This document shows positions 37,797 to 49,219 of a DNA stretch of 64,000 nt, piece after piece. The notes under the pieces are model-generated. The model did not search any database, was not told where the DNA came from, and saw only the letters and a program-made list of their open reading frames with translations. Numbering within the stretch: the stretch's first letter is position 1; the number at the start of each line of letters is the position of its first letter. The position numbers and the translations under genes were made by a program. Source of the DNA: Homalodisca vitripennis (taxonomy: Eukaryota; Arthropoda; Insecta; Hemiptera; Cicadellidae); assembly GCF_021130785.1 (NCBI RefSeq), contig NW_025776814.1, positions 62,001-126,000 on the forward strand, given 5' to 3'.

Positions 37797-38070
37797 TTAG
37801 ATGAAACAGTGCAAGATGTGTTCTGACAGTCTGCCAAACATTAGCTGGTGGTATGATGTTGAACCAGTCGAGTTTACAGCCTGCCTTAGTTGCGTAAGTA
37901 AATAGTACATTTTCTTTTCAGTTTTCCCTCCTTCATTCTGCATAGCAATCAATGAATTCTTAACAGTTTGCACGAATCTCTCTTCTTGGCCATTTATCTT
38001 TAAAGAAAATAAATTGGAGCAACTTCTTTATGCGATAAATTCAATTTTGTTTGCCATAATATTTCAAGAA
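37797..38070 (-). pseudogene. Ty3/gypsy integrase relict
   Basis: On the minus strand: NGQEERFVQTVKNSL followed by STGSTSYHQLMFGR. These are the conserved end of the retroviral-type integrase core (NGQ-ERF) and the -STG---LMFGR block of Ty3/gypsy elements. The frame changes just after MFGR, where the other frame continues RTHLALFHL, and a stop sits in the upstream part (about 38040). The window's first bases carry the equivalent block of a different element (TGFSPFEMVFGR). A dead fragment between divergent receptor loci C and D. Confidence 0.7.
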
Positions 38071-38269
38071 TATAATTGTGTACGCAATATTTTGACACAG
38101 TATCACCTGAAAACGTAGAGTTAGATATATCAATTAATAAATAAAACAAAGGCAATCCTAAAAATGCGCCCAGGAAAATAATAAAGATAAGGATAACAAT
38201 TTGTACAGTAATCATATGAAAATCACTGAATAAAGTGTTTGTATATGATAAACTTGTGATTATTTTTAA

Positions 38270-38300
38270 TCACACACACACATACATACACACAATATTC
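38270..38300. repeat. CA-rich microsatellite
   Basis: Short imperfect CACACA/CATACA run upstream of receptor locus D. Confidence 0.6.
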
Positions 38301-38546
38301 TGCATTTCATGCGTAATTAAAGGAGTAGATTTTCGGTTCTCTGGATGCTTTTAATTCCTATAGTAATTATTTTTATATCTTCATTAATACGCAGTTTCCT
38401 ATTTAAATGGAACAGTGTGTTCAATATTTTACCTTCATAATACAATGCTTCAAATTAAACTTCTTCGCGTGATTCACAAGGATTAACGAAAGCTAAATTA
38501 ATTGAATTCATAACAAGTCATGTTTGTGGATTTCAGTCTAATATAA

Positions 38547-40785
38547 ATTAGGCTCAAAGGAATCAAAGAGCTCACATTTTCAAATACAGGATTCCTGTGG
38601 ATCATAACCTTAGTCATACTCCAAGAATCACTACCCACCATCATTCTATACACGTATTTCATGACCAAATTGGATGATCTTTTACTGTATTCGTTGGACA
38701 GATCCATTGCCATTATAATAACACTGGATATGGTCTCCCTACAAGTGGTGGCAGCTGTCATATTCTTCAGCTCCGCATGGAAGTACCCAAGACTCTTCAA
38801 AGTCTTTGACACTCTGGAAAGAGTCTACCAAGATCTCCAACACAAGACATCAGAAGTCAAGCGCACAGTGAAGTTTTTGGGAGTCTACGCTGCTGCACTA
38901 ATGTCAGTCACCTTTTCTGAGCGAATGGTTCGTGTGAGTTACAATGGGGCAACGTTCGAATATCAAATTTTATTCGCAACTTTCTTCGTCACCGCGACAC
39001 TGCTGTACTGCTCCCAAGCTGTCCTGCTCGTCCACTTCACACATGTGGCTCAAAGTATCGCAAAGTCCTTTGAAATGGTCAACGCCAAGATTGAGATGGA
39101 GGTTACAAGCCCTGCCAGTATTGACGGCTCTTATGCAAGATGTAAGCATAACGATTATTCGACGCAGTGTGCTATATAACAAATAATATATAACAGAATG
39201 ACAAATTATACATAACTTACACTCTAAAAAAAAGGCAACCATTAATAATACAAACAACCATACGACTATCATAAAAACCAAATACGACATCATCTGTTAC
39301 GTTGAATATACTTATAAATTTCAACAAAAAATGTGAATAAAAGAATAGAGATTCATCATATATAATGAATATTAGCCTACATTTCAAAATTAGCTAATGT
39401 ACTTTTTCAGTATTCCCTTAATTTATTTTATTAGATTTGTTTAGTACGTTTTTAGTTCTGGATAATAGAATGAAGTTTTGGTACACATTTTTTATTTGTT
39501 CACTACATGTTTAGTTTTGTAACTTATAGTTTCACAGCTCAATTAATTCTCCCCGTTAGTTAACTGCTATGAGGAATTGTTTTGTATGTAAGAGTATTTT
39601 GTGATTTTTAGCCACTATGCAGTGTAAAATCAAGAAACTGAGGACTCTGATGAATACCTACTGGATGCTGTGTGACGCCGTACACCAGGCTAATGTTTTC
39701 TACTGCGATCAGCTGATGGCCGTTACCTTCTCCTCATTTCTCCACATCACTGTCACGTCTTACTACTTTTTCCTGCTCCTCAAAACTAGTGAAGTGTTCA
39801 TCATAATTAATAATGGAGCTTGGATCTTGCTTCACATCTGCTACGTTATGCTGTTGCTAAATTCAAGCACGGTCGTCACCAACAAGGTAAATATTATATT
39901 GAGACATTCTACCTTAACTTTTACATGTTTTGTTTCAAACATAAAACAGAATATGTTTTAATCACTGTGAGATCAAAAGGTATAAATATTATAAAAGTTG
40001 CTTGTTTCCGAAATACCGTTTTTTGTGTGTGGATCCTTTAGGACTTCTCCACATCCAGGTAAAGAGGCTCGTTACACATTCTTTGGAGTCTATGAACTAT
40101 TCAAGATTTGTTCAATACAATGATATTAATTTAGGAGATGTGACATATTTTTAGTTTCTAAATATATGATGTTGTTCTAGGCTGATGAGACAGGACAGAC
40201 GATCTGCAAGTTGATCAATAAAGACTTGGACACAAATCTGAGAAAACAGGTAATTTCTCATAGCTATTTAACCACTGACTCGACCAATTTAGTATGGTTT
40301 AGTAATGGTCTTGGTCTTATCGTAATAATATATTGAAATGTTGTTAGAAGACTTAACAAGATTCAAGTTCTACGTTGCTTTTTTATTAACGTTTTAGTGC
40401 AAACGTTATGAAAATATCTAATTACCTTTTTGAGTGTTTTCCAGCTTGAAGGCTTTCTCCTGCAGTTGCCTCACCACAACGCAAGATTCTCTGCCCGTGG
40501 ATATTTCCCAGTCAACAACGAGACACTCACAGCGGTTAGTGATTTATTTTTATTAACAACTATCAATTTTCTAGTAATTTCGATGATAGCAATATACGAT
40601 CATGTATAAATTTATTTATACTCAATATAGTTTTATTTCTTACAGATACATTAACATCCCGACGACTACAAAATATGTTATAGCATGTAGACTAATAGCG
40701 TGTTCTGTCTGTACAGATCGCTGGAGCGGTGACAACTTACCTGGTGATACTGATCCAGTTCCAGACTGGACCATCATCCACCTAG
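38547..40785 (+). CDS. Gustatory receptor, locus D: all five exons open
   Basis: Exons: 1 = up to 39141 (in-frame ATG at 38661; frame open from 38547), 2 = 39612-39886, 3 = 40181-40249, 4 = 40445-40534, 5 = 40717-40785, all GT-AG. From ATG 38661 the product has 327 residues. The open frame upstream adds 38 codons that include the first membrane segment (TGFLWIITLVILQ), which suggests the true start lies further upstream. The N-terminus MKSFPDK... of loci A and C is missing: homology ends at about 38548, just after a TAA at 38544-38546. An upstream exon, or loss of the start, is therefore likely. Six more hydrophobic segments follow and the last exon reads AGAVTTYLVILIQFQ. The protein would sit in sensory neuron membranes as a ligand-gated cation channel subunit by family knowledge; ligand unknown. 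No internal stops, so it is the best candidate for function here. Confidence 0.8.
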
Positions 40786-42115
40786 ACCTAACAGGCCTAG
40801 GAGTTAGTAAAAAAGCACTAAATATAAACTTAGAATTCTGTTCAGCATTCATTCACGTGATATTATCGAATGTAGTTTAATACACCCTCTGATTCAAAGA
40901 ATTATTTGCGTCTTCACAATCACGCTGGCAATTAGGTTTGTGTAAAATGTTCATTGAGTTCCATAATTCAATAAGTGTTTGATCAACTTCGTAGTGTGGG
41001 CTTTCATATATCAGGACATACTGATATAAAGTAACACTGGTTGCATAATATTAAACTATTCAATATTGTAAATTTGTGTATTTATTATAAGGTTTTATTC
41101 TTCTATATTGAAAATTCTATTTACGCATCCATTACTCTTAATTTATAAATATAAATGTTCAATTTTATAGGCTTTTCATTTAAATTTATATAAAAAGTTT
41201 TACATTAAATAATTTCAAAAGATTTATTACATGAAAAGTGGTATTAAATTGTTTTTTTTAAAGTTATTTTTAATTAAAATGTATTTTTAGGCAACTGCGC
41301 TTAGAACCGACCAATAAAATACAACTATATGTGTATACATAAAAATGTTGAAGAAAAATAAAATGCGTTGTGGCCAATATGGTATATTATTTTTTATGGC
41401 ATATTCACTACCCTAATACATAAATGCGGTACGCATTACTTCTTGAACTTTGAAGAGTTTTATATTTAGTATTTTGCAATATCTTATTTATTATTATTGG
41501 CTAAGCGTTAGCAAAGATTATCGCTCGAGGAACTGGACTAAGTATTATTTCACTATGTCTCTCCGCACTATATCTCGAACTCGAAATGATCTATAGATCA
41601 AGATTACCCATTAAGCTTGTTTTCTTTATGAGGATTACTGAGTTCAATTATGGTTTATGTCACATCATGGGATTTAATGAGCGTTACCAAATATTTTTAC
41701 ATTTATTTAATAGGTATCGAGAAAATGGCTGAATAAATAAATTTTTAAACAAACTGAGACTTTTTACATGTTATGCTTTACATGTATGTGACATGTTAAC
41801 ATACTTATACAAACACATGCAACATCCCTTTTTGTTGCAAAAGTAATGAATAATACGTAAACATTTAAATGGCAGGATATCTCGAGGCAGTGGGATGTAC
41901 ACTTGGTTGTATGAAACTTCCTTCCCACATGCACAAGAATAAGGTATATGATGTTGCATGCCAAACCGTAGAATTTGGCTGAAGCCCATCATTAATTAGG
42001 GTGTGATAATTTGTCTTTTGTTTTCCAGAAGATGTTGAAACACATTTTTTACCCGTATATTTTATCTGTTATTAAATAAATAAACTGCAGAATTGAGCCT
42101 CAGCGAAGCTTGGTT
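40786..42115 (+). repeat. 3' flank of locus D, duplicated at locus B
   Basis: Near-identical to 27727-28810 over long stretches. It includes part of the dispersed family containing GGCTAAGCGTTAGC and ATCTATAGATCA. The putative 3' UTR of locus D lies at its start, without a clearly conserved AATAAA. Confidence 0.7.
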
Positions 42116-42129
42116 ATGCGACACTTGGT

Positions 42130-42835
42130 GTGTATTCCTATGTATATGCAATGTATAATACCTCAGTATTGTAATACAACCTACCAGTGGTTATTTCTCC
42201 TCCGTCGGTACTGTGGAGTGTTTGATGCTGGTAAATCCAATTAGAGCTGTCTGAAGGTTTACAATTTTAGAAAATCTACTTCAATACTATTAAAAAATAC
42301 TTTCACTTTCGATGTAAATGTGAGATTACATTTGTTACACTCACAAACGCCTCATCGCTCTTTTAGAAATTACAAACATATAACATATGTTTAGTTGAGT
42401 ATTAGCAAAGAATGCACTCGAGACGGTGTGACGTGTCCTTTCTCAACACAACCAGCTACTGTTAAGAATGACACGTATCGCATACCCTAAAATCAAGCAG
42501 GGATTCGATCCAGGGGTGTACATTTTATTCTTATGGATTATGTATGTCAGTTGGGTTCAGATATATTGCTATCACACAAGGTGGTGATAAAGTTCAACTA
42601 TTAGTCTAAGTAAATCATTATTTCCCAATTAATGAAACAAATCGAGAATTTGCAATAAAATGATGCCGATGTGTAAGATATTTAATATCATCAATTAACG
42701 AAAAGGATTTTACGCAAAAGCATAACTACCTAAACCTCTGTCTAAATCAAAGCTATCTCAACCGCAACACACTATAAGTTATGTAAAATAGTATGGACAA
42801 AAGAAATATTAACACTTAAAAGAATAATATATAAT
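42130..42835. other. Spacer, nothing recognised
   Basis: No gene. Ordinary AT-rich sequence leading into the 80-bp tandem array. Confidence 0.4.
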
Positions 42836-43400
42836 GGTTAGTCGGTATCGTATGAACAAAGAGTAAGTAAGAGTGTAAGAGATGTAATAATATACCTAGA
42901 GCAATAATCTCTATGTTAGGCCCTTATTGCACGAACAAAGATTAAGTAAGATAGTAAGTAAAGTAAAGAACATTCAGTAATACACAATTTAAAGGTTAGG
43001 TCCGTATTGCACGAACATAGTTTAAGTAAGATAGTATGTAAAGTAAAGAACAGCCAGTAATACACAATTTAAAGGTTAGGTCCGTATTGCACGAACATAG
43101 GTTAAGTAAGATAGTAAGTAAAGTAGATAACTAATAATACCCAATTTAAAGTCTAAGTCCGTATTGCACGAACATAGGTTAAGTAAGATAGTAAGTAAAG
43201 TAAAGAACAGCCAGTAATACACAATTTAAAGGTTAGGTCCGTATTGCACGAACGTAGGTTAAGTAAGATAGTACGTAAAGTAAATAACAGCCAGTAATAC
43301 ACAATTTAAAGGTTAGGTCCGTATTGCACGAACATAGATTTAGTAAGATAGGAAGTAAAGCAACAAAATACCAAGAATAATAAGTTTTAAGTTAATTTCG
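42836..43400. repeat. Tandem array, about seven units of 80 bp
   Basis: The anchor TCCGTATTGCACGAAC recurs at 43001, 43081, 43158, 43238 and 43318. Diverged versions sit at 42842 and 42921, giving periods of 77-80 bp. Each unit contains GTTAAGTAAGATAGTAAGTAAAGTAAA and AATACACAATTTAAAGGTTAG. Outer units are diverged and the inner ones similar, the usual pattern of unequal exchange. A last degenerate anchor lies near 43507. Confidence 0.9.
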
Positions 43401-43534
43401 TGTGGCACAACATATAAAAACAATACAGAATATGAACGAAAGGTTAATTATGGTAACTGTAGTAAATAAGGTAATAAATGACCAATAGCTATAAGCATTC
43501 GATACGTCCGTATCTCACGAACAATTCTGAAGAA

Positions 43535-43770
43535 GTGAGGTTAAGTTCTCAGCGTGCCGTTGGTCTAATCGTGGTGATCGGAATATGTAGACTGACCTCT
43601 CGCTCCTCTGCTGATCGGTCCGTCTGACGAGTTTGCGTTGGAGCGCATGCGCGAGTGATCGTTCATGCCGCAATCTGTCAAGCGTCGAACATGTCTTGGC
43701 ACTATAGCTGAGGCGAACTTCTTTGAACTGGATCCCATTACTCATTGTTGAAGGGAAAACCAATCCCAAA
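43535..43770 (-). other. GC-rich island with an 84-codon open frame
   Basis: A sharply GC-richer stretch beside the 80-bp array. The minus strand is open at 43515-43769 from an ATG (MGLVFPSTMSN...) through a basic Arg/Gln/Ser-rich region. No motif is recognised. It could be a first exon, a promoter-proximal island or part of the mobile element whose repeats form the array. Confidence 0.3.
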
Positions 43771-44100
43771 ATAAGGCTTCAATGGACGACACAAAATAAT
43801 AAAAAAACGACACTGTACTTTTTAGTACTTTAAAAGGGTAAAAACAATTCATTTATGTGTGTCTGTCTGTCTATCCGGACGATAACTCGAGAACGACCTG
43901 ACCTTTAGAATTTATTAATTGAACGAAGCTTCATTTATAAATAAAAAATATCGGTTTCGATCATGGTGCTCGTCGCTGCCTGTTTTTGGCTCAGTGTTAG
44001 GGAACACATTGATGTTATGGGTAACTATGATAAGAACGAGAAAATCGAAGTATTAATAATTGTATAAACAAACTACTGTAAGTTGAATTATGTGACATTT

Positions 44101-44222
44101 TTAGCATGTCACATAGTAACACATGCAGTCTAACTATGTGCAGCATGTCACATAGTAACACATGCAGTCTAACTATGTGCAGCATGTCACATAGTAACAC
44201 ATGCAGTTTAACTATGTGCAGC
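44101..44222. repeat. Tandem repeat, 3 x 39 bp
   Basis: CATGTCACATAGTAACACATGCAGT starts at 44105, 44144 and 44183, an exact 39-bp period. Because 39 is divisible by three, the minus strand stays open and encodes a repeating 13-residue peptide (LHVLLCDMLHIVR). This is a by-product, not evidence of a gene. A single related unit lies at 9245-9275. Confidence 0.9.
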
Positions 44223-44279
44223 ATATCTCGAGAAACATTTCTTGTATAGGCTTTAAATTGATCATGAAACTTCATATCT

Positions 44280-47200
44280 AAATAGAAGAAAATGTGTTTT
44301 ATAACTATGAATCTCCATCAATGGGGTTTAACTAAGCGTCGTAAGTCAAATTTCCTTACACAATCTTTATATTGTCAGTCGTGTTAATAGATTCACAAGT
44401 TGCTTTGAGGAAAAAGCAGAAAACAATAATAACAAACATTCTGGAATCGGTATTGAGTATTAGGTGAGCTCACACAGATGGAACTTTTCATCTTTATTTA
44501 AATTGCTGATAAGGGGTTTCTTAATATTACAAAGTTATTATAACTTACCGCAGTAATGTCAGGAAACATCACTTCTCAATTTTGTTGACGTCACTATTGG
44601 AGGAAACATGGAATCCTGGGAAGTAGGACTGGACGAAGGACATTGAATAGATATTTTCAAATAGGACAACTCTACGTTATTTCAGGACTTGTTAGACGCT
44701 TCGCGGTTTATACCAGGGTTTCAGATGAATTTACTTAAACATGATATCAACGAGATTGAATAATACTAAAATATTGAGACAGGATATAGTGCAGAGTTCG
44801 CAATTTTAAATATAAATATAGCTCCATGGCATTTGGCTGAGCGTTAGTTAATATTTTGTAATTGAGTTTAGGGATAACCTTGATAGGAACGAGAAAAATA
44901 GAACAATAGATCAATATGTACAACCTGAGCATAATCAGATAATATTTTAACATGTGGGATATTATCACAATATGATGCTTATTGATACAGTACAAAATAG
45001 AAAGGAAAGTCAATTATAAAAGTCCATAACAAATTTTATTTCAGCGCACTACAGAGTAGTAGTACGCTTCCTACATCACCGTACATTTCATTATTTAAAT
45101 TCTGCTAGTTAACCTAACCCATTGAATAAAAATGTGAACTTATCATGTGGCACGATATGTCCAGAAAAATAATGTGTAGAATTTAAATGATGCATTGTCA
45201 AGAATGAATTCTATGGTGGTGAATGTCCAACCAAGGATTTTGACTGAACGCCACTTAACCCTATGTTCAGTAGGCTGGCATAATTTCTCTTTTGTCTGCC
45301 GGGGTTGAGTATACATTTCGTTTCTATACGATGTATGTATGTCTATCTGTCTACAGGACATACTTAAGCATAAAATTAACTTTAAATTGTGCTTGCAACC
45401 TCAAAGAAGCATGTGAAGCATCACGTAGTGTGGTATACTCATTCCTTGTAATGACTACAAGGTACAAATAATGTGCTTTAAGGTAGTTTTGTATCGTTTA
45501 TTGCATTAAAAATAAAGAGATTTACAACATACCAATGATAGTAAAAATTGTGCTAATTCTGAAATATAACTCGTTGAGTTTAGATGCCATTATGTCTCAG
45601 AAACATTCCTATAGGATATATTTCTATGTATAAAATTCTATAAAATCAAATTTGAGCAAACTTTACAAAGATACGACCAATAATGTAAAAAGGTCGTATA
45701 AACAGGCTCTTTTGAAGTCTGTTGAGACATATCAGAACATTTTCACAGTTTATATTTGAAATATTATTTAGTAGTATTATTAGCTCTTAGCTTTTAAAAC
45801 ACATCTCGTGTAAGTTTTGTAATAGTGGAGCCTTGGCAATGAATTAATTCCAACTGCAAAACAAGCTCTGTGCTGTCATGTCCGTTATCTCACGTGATAA
45901 CGAATTCCAGTCTTATCAGGCATATGTTTGATATAGTACATGTCTTAAAATTAATTATACTATATTCTGCGTGTTGACGCTGTTCGAAAATAGGGTGTTA
46001 GGGAACTTGTTATAATGTAATGATAACTGTGCTAAACAGTATAAATGGGAGATAAAACTAATTATTTTCATACAATTTAATCGATGCAGCTATCAAATAC
46101 TTTGGCTAAGATTTTTTATCTTTTGTTCTAAATGATAAATATGTAATTACTAAACTAAAATATAAAGTACATTTATCGTTACATAGCTCGCTTGTTATTT
46201 CTATAAACACAGTATAAAATTAAAACAGGAAAGTAGATGCAACTGAAAAATTGGTTTTGTGCATTAACGTTGGTTCGAGTCAATGACCATTTACTATACT
46301 ATTAAAATGTCAATTTTCTACTCAATGGAAAAGTGAAATGTTTTTACATCGAGTTATTTGATTGGTATCCTGTTCATAACAGATTTTTTTATTCGCAAAA
46401 TATATAAATAATTGTTACATACAACATAACATAGCGTGCACGAAAGTGTCATTCTAAATAATATTCTTACAAATACCTGTAGAGAAATGAGGAAAATTTT
46501 GAATATCTGCAATAACTATTAAAACTAAACACTACATGAGCGTTCTCTTTTTCTCCGTGGAGACATCGAGCGCTTTGCGAGTGCGCATGAGACATTGTCG
46601 CTTATAAATAATAAACTAACTGATTATAAAAAATAGAAACTTAAAAATTACAGTTATAGTGTAATAAAACAATTTAGTCATTTTAATTTGACTATTGTAT
46701 CTATGGTATCATTCCTAAATATGATAATTAGGTTTACAGAATTAAATCTACTAATGTTAAATGGATCATATACAAGCCAAACTATATTAATTTTACATTT
46801 GTGGAAATTTTGTGAAAATAACATTAGTATTGTTTCAGTTAGCTAATTATAACGTACTACTTAAAACTTTAGACGTCTAGAACCTGGATGGTTTATGTTA
46901 GTTTACCTTCATACAGATTAAATAATCTTTGAAATCATACTATAAATTTGTTTGTTTGCAAAGGAAACACATTGTGGATGTAAGTTTCGTTCATTTATAA
47001 GTATATTTAAACAAATTCAAAAACAAAAGTGTAAATTTTAGTTTAACTGAAATACTTTTCGTTTTTATATTATTCCTCAAAACCACAAGGATAAATCTGC
47101 AAATTGTCAATAAGAAGGAGGCGGGTTTTTAATGGTTTTTACGTGTGTACAGTGGCAACATACTTCAATTAACGCAGAATAGAGTGGTACCGCGTTCCAC

Positions 47201-47565
47201 AAGGTACATTCTTAGGTGAAGAGTTCTGTTCAGCAAATAAATTCAATAATTAACTGTTTATTTATAGTGTAGTTGTGGTCAAATTAGTTGAATTATTTAT
47301 AATATAGATAGAAGTTCTAAATTTAAAAATACTTCAATTAAGTGTGATTAAATAAACAATAAAGTATAAGTTTTAAATGTTTCTCTCTTAGTTTTTCTTA
47401 ATTTATTTAGATATAGACATAGACTACCGTTGATCATTGTCGAGTAGCAGTTAGTTCATGATTAAGTTCATATTTATGACCACCATATTGGGATTTTTTA
47501 ATAAAATTGTTTGTTCTACCGGGTTAAGAAATCATGTCTAAAACATCGTAGTGCACTCAATTGTG
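44280..47565. other. Spacer rich in diverged dispersed repeats
   Basis: No gene supported. 44800-44960 and 45140-45460 contain words shared with 41760-42030, 43860-44280, 50280-50660 and 50960-51270: TTGGCTGAGCGTTAG, CAGTAGGCTGGCATAATTTCTCTTTTGTCTGCCGGGG and CTGTCTACAGGACAT. This is an abundant, old interspersed family. The remainder is AT-rich. Confidence 0.4.
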
Positions 47566-47569
47566 CACC

Positions 47570-47770
47570 TGATGAGACGCTGGGAATACTTCTTCAACTA
47601 GATTGCACTACATATATTTTGTTGGGTAGGTGTCTCTGATGTCGAAACGATGTAATGAGTTCATTTTTAACTTCATTGTCAGCTTTTTTCTATCTCTTCA
47701 GACGACCATGACTCCTGATTCAGGAGTCAAGTCTGTGTGTGACATCTTCACATTCCAGAAGCTGCACTAG
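47570..47770 (-). repeat. Dispersed repeat family 1, copy 3, with internal palindrome
   Basis: The minus strand carries CAGACTTGACTCCTG, GTCTGAAGAGATAG, AATGAAGTTAAAAATGAA and CGACATCAGAGACACC, matching copies 1 and 2. At 47711-47731 the sequence GACTCCTGATTCAGGAGTC forms a perfect short palindrome. Confidence 0.55.
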
Positions 47771-47829
47771 GAGGAAGGTGAACTGGAGCGAAACCCAACA
47801 TTCACAACGAATCCACCCTTCCACAGGTG

Positions 47830-48960
47830 TATTATATGTAGAAAACTTGTTTGCATCACCGTGCTTAGAGATGATATCTAATACATAGTCTTACCACTTA
47901 ACTGTGTCAACACTGTTACGGGAAGAATGAGCGTACTCCCAGGATATAAACAGAAAATGTAAAGATTTTAAAGATAATAAACAACCTTTAATAAGAAATT
48001 TAATTAAATAAAATTATAATACAGGGTTGCTCGTTTGCAGGACACAAATCATCACATAATTAGTGATTCAGTCAGTAAAGTCCTCCCTAAAGGATAAGTT
48101 TTAAAAGACTGGAATTGTATCACAGGCAACTGGATACTGTGTGAGATACGACCAAACGTATATAAGGAAGGATATTGAGAGAGGGCTGCCGATATTGATA
48201 TCGTATAGTATGTATGTATGAGATATGGAAAAGTTTATGAAGTTTCGAGAATGTTTTTTTTAGAATGTTCCTATTACAGTAATGCAGGTGAAAGATGTAG
48301 ACAGGTATCGAGTATGCAACAGTTACTTTTAACGGTGACACTGGACGTTGCGTCAAGCTTTTAATATTAAGGTGAAAATAACCCTTATGATGGCATTGTG
48401 TGATCAATTATTGCTATTATGACAACCGGTTTACTGCTAATCTATTGCTATATTGCACAATATGAATATGTGCTGCTACTTTGACACACAAACTGTTATT
48501 AACGACCAAGTCATACGATTTCTGAAATAAATTATAACATTCTACTCAGTGTTAAGATTTCATTGTAGATTTAAGCGGTATTATGTGAAGATTAATCAGT
48601 TATAACGTTTCTCCTATTTATATATTACTAGGAGACACCCTTGATCGCTTCACAGGTCAACCTTGGTTCGCTATGCTCATAAGTACTCGGTTTCACCATT
48701 GATTTATTCATTACAAAGTTAAAGGCTTACATTTCACTTAAAGACTTTGAAATAAAACACAATAATATACATAAGCTTGGTTAGAAGTTTTTCAAATAAA
48801 CCAGTAATTTTTACATAAAGTAATATAGCCTACTTATTTATTCAAGAAATTGAACAGTAATGATAAATATATTTCTTAGTCATTTTAAAGTTTTACTGAA
48901 TTCAGTAGTATATAAACATTAGGTTTTTATGGTGTCTTATTAGTTATTTAAAAAGAAAAT
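47830..48960. other. Spacer, nothing recognised
   Basis: Open frame 48120-48407 (minus, 95 codons) has no motif. No repeats recognised. Confidence 0.4.
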
Positions 48961-48964
48961 TAGT

Positions 48965-49210
48965 TTTTTGTTTAAATTTTGTTATTGACGATGGAAGCGA
49001 TAAAAGAATAACACGATTTCGGACATTTGCCATCGTTATAGGTTATAAAAGGCATAACACAACGTTTCGAGGTTTGGACTCCATCCTCTTCATTAGGTGA
49101 GAGAGGTATTAATACATACAACAATAATGAACATAAAGAAGTAAAGAAGGGAAAGAAAAGGGTTGAAACGCTTCACTGCATCCTGTGAAGTGACAACGCC
49201 TTGACTGGAC
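48965..49210 (-). repeat. Retroposon copy related to the insertion in locus E
   Basis: Minus strand: CTCGAAACGTTGTGTTATGCC, then ACGATGGCAAATGTCCGAAAT, then CCATCGTCAATAACAAAATTTAAACAAAAAAC. The same three blocks occur in the same order at 56676-56832, and both end in an A-rich tail, so the direction is minus. Confidence 0.65.
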
Positions 49211-49219
49211 TCCAACCAC

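Noticed and set aside
38970..39293. Minus-strand 107-codon frame opposite receptor locus D
   Set aside because: It is the shadow of exon 1 of the receptor on the plus strand.
42836..43400. CRISPR-like array
   Set aside because: Whole 80-bp units are repeated head to tail, with no unique spacers between short repeats, in an insect genome.
44015..44275. A small protein with three 13-residue repeats
   Set aside because: The frame stays open only because the DNA repeat is 39 bp; there is no start context, motif or conserved counterpart.
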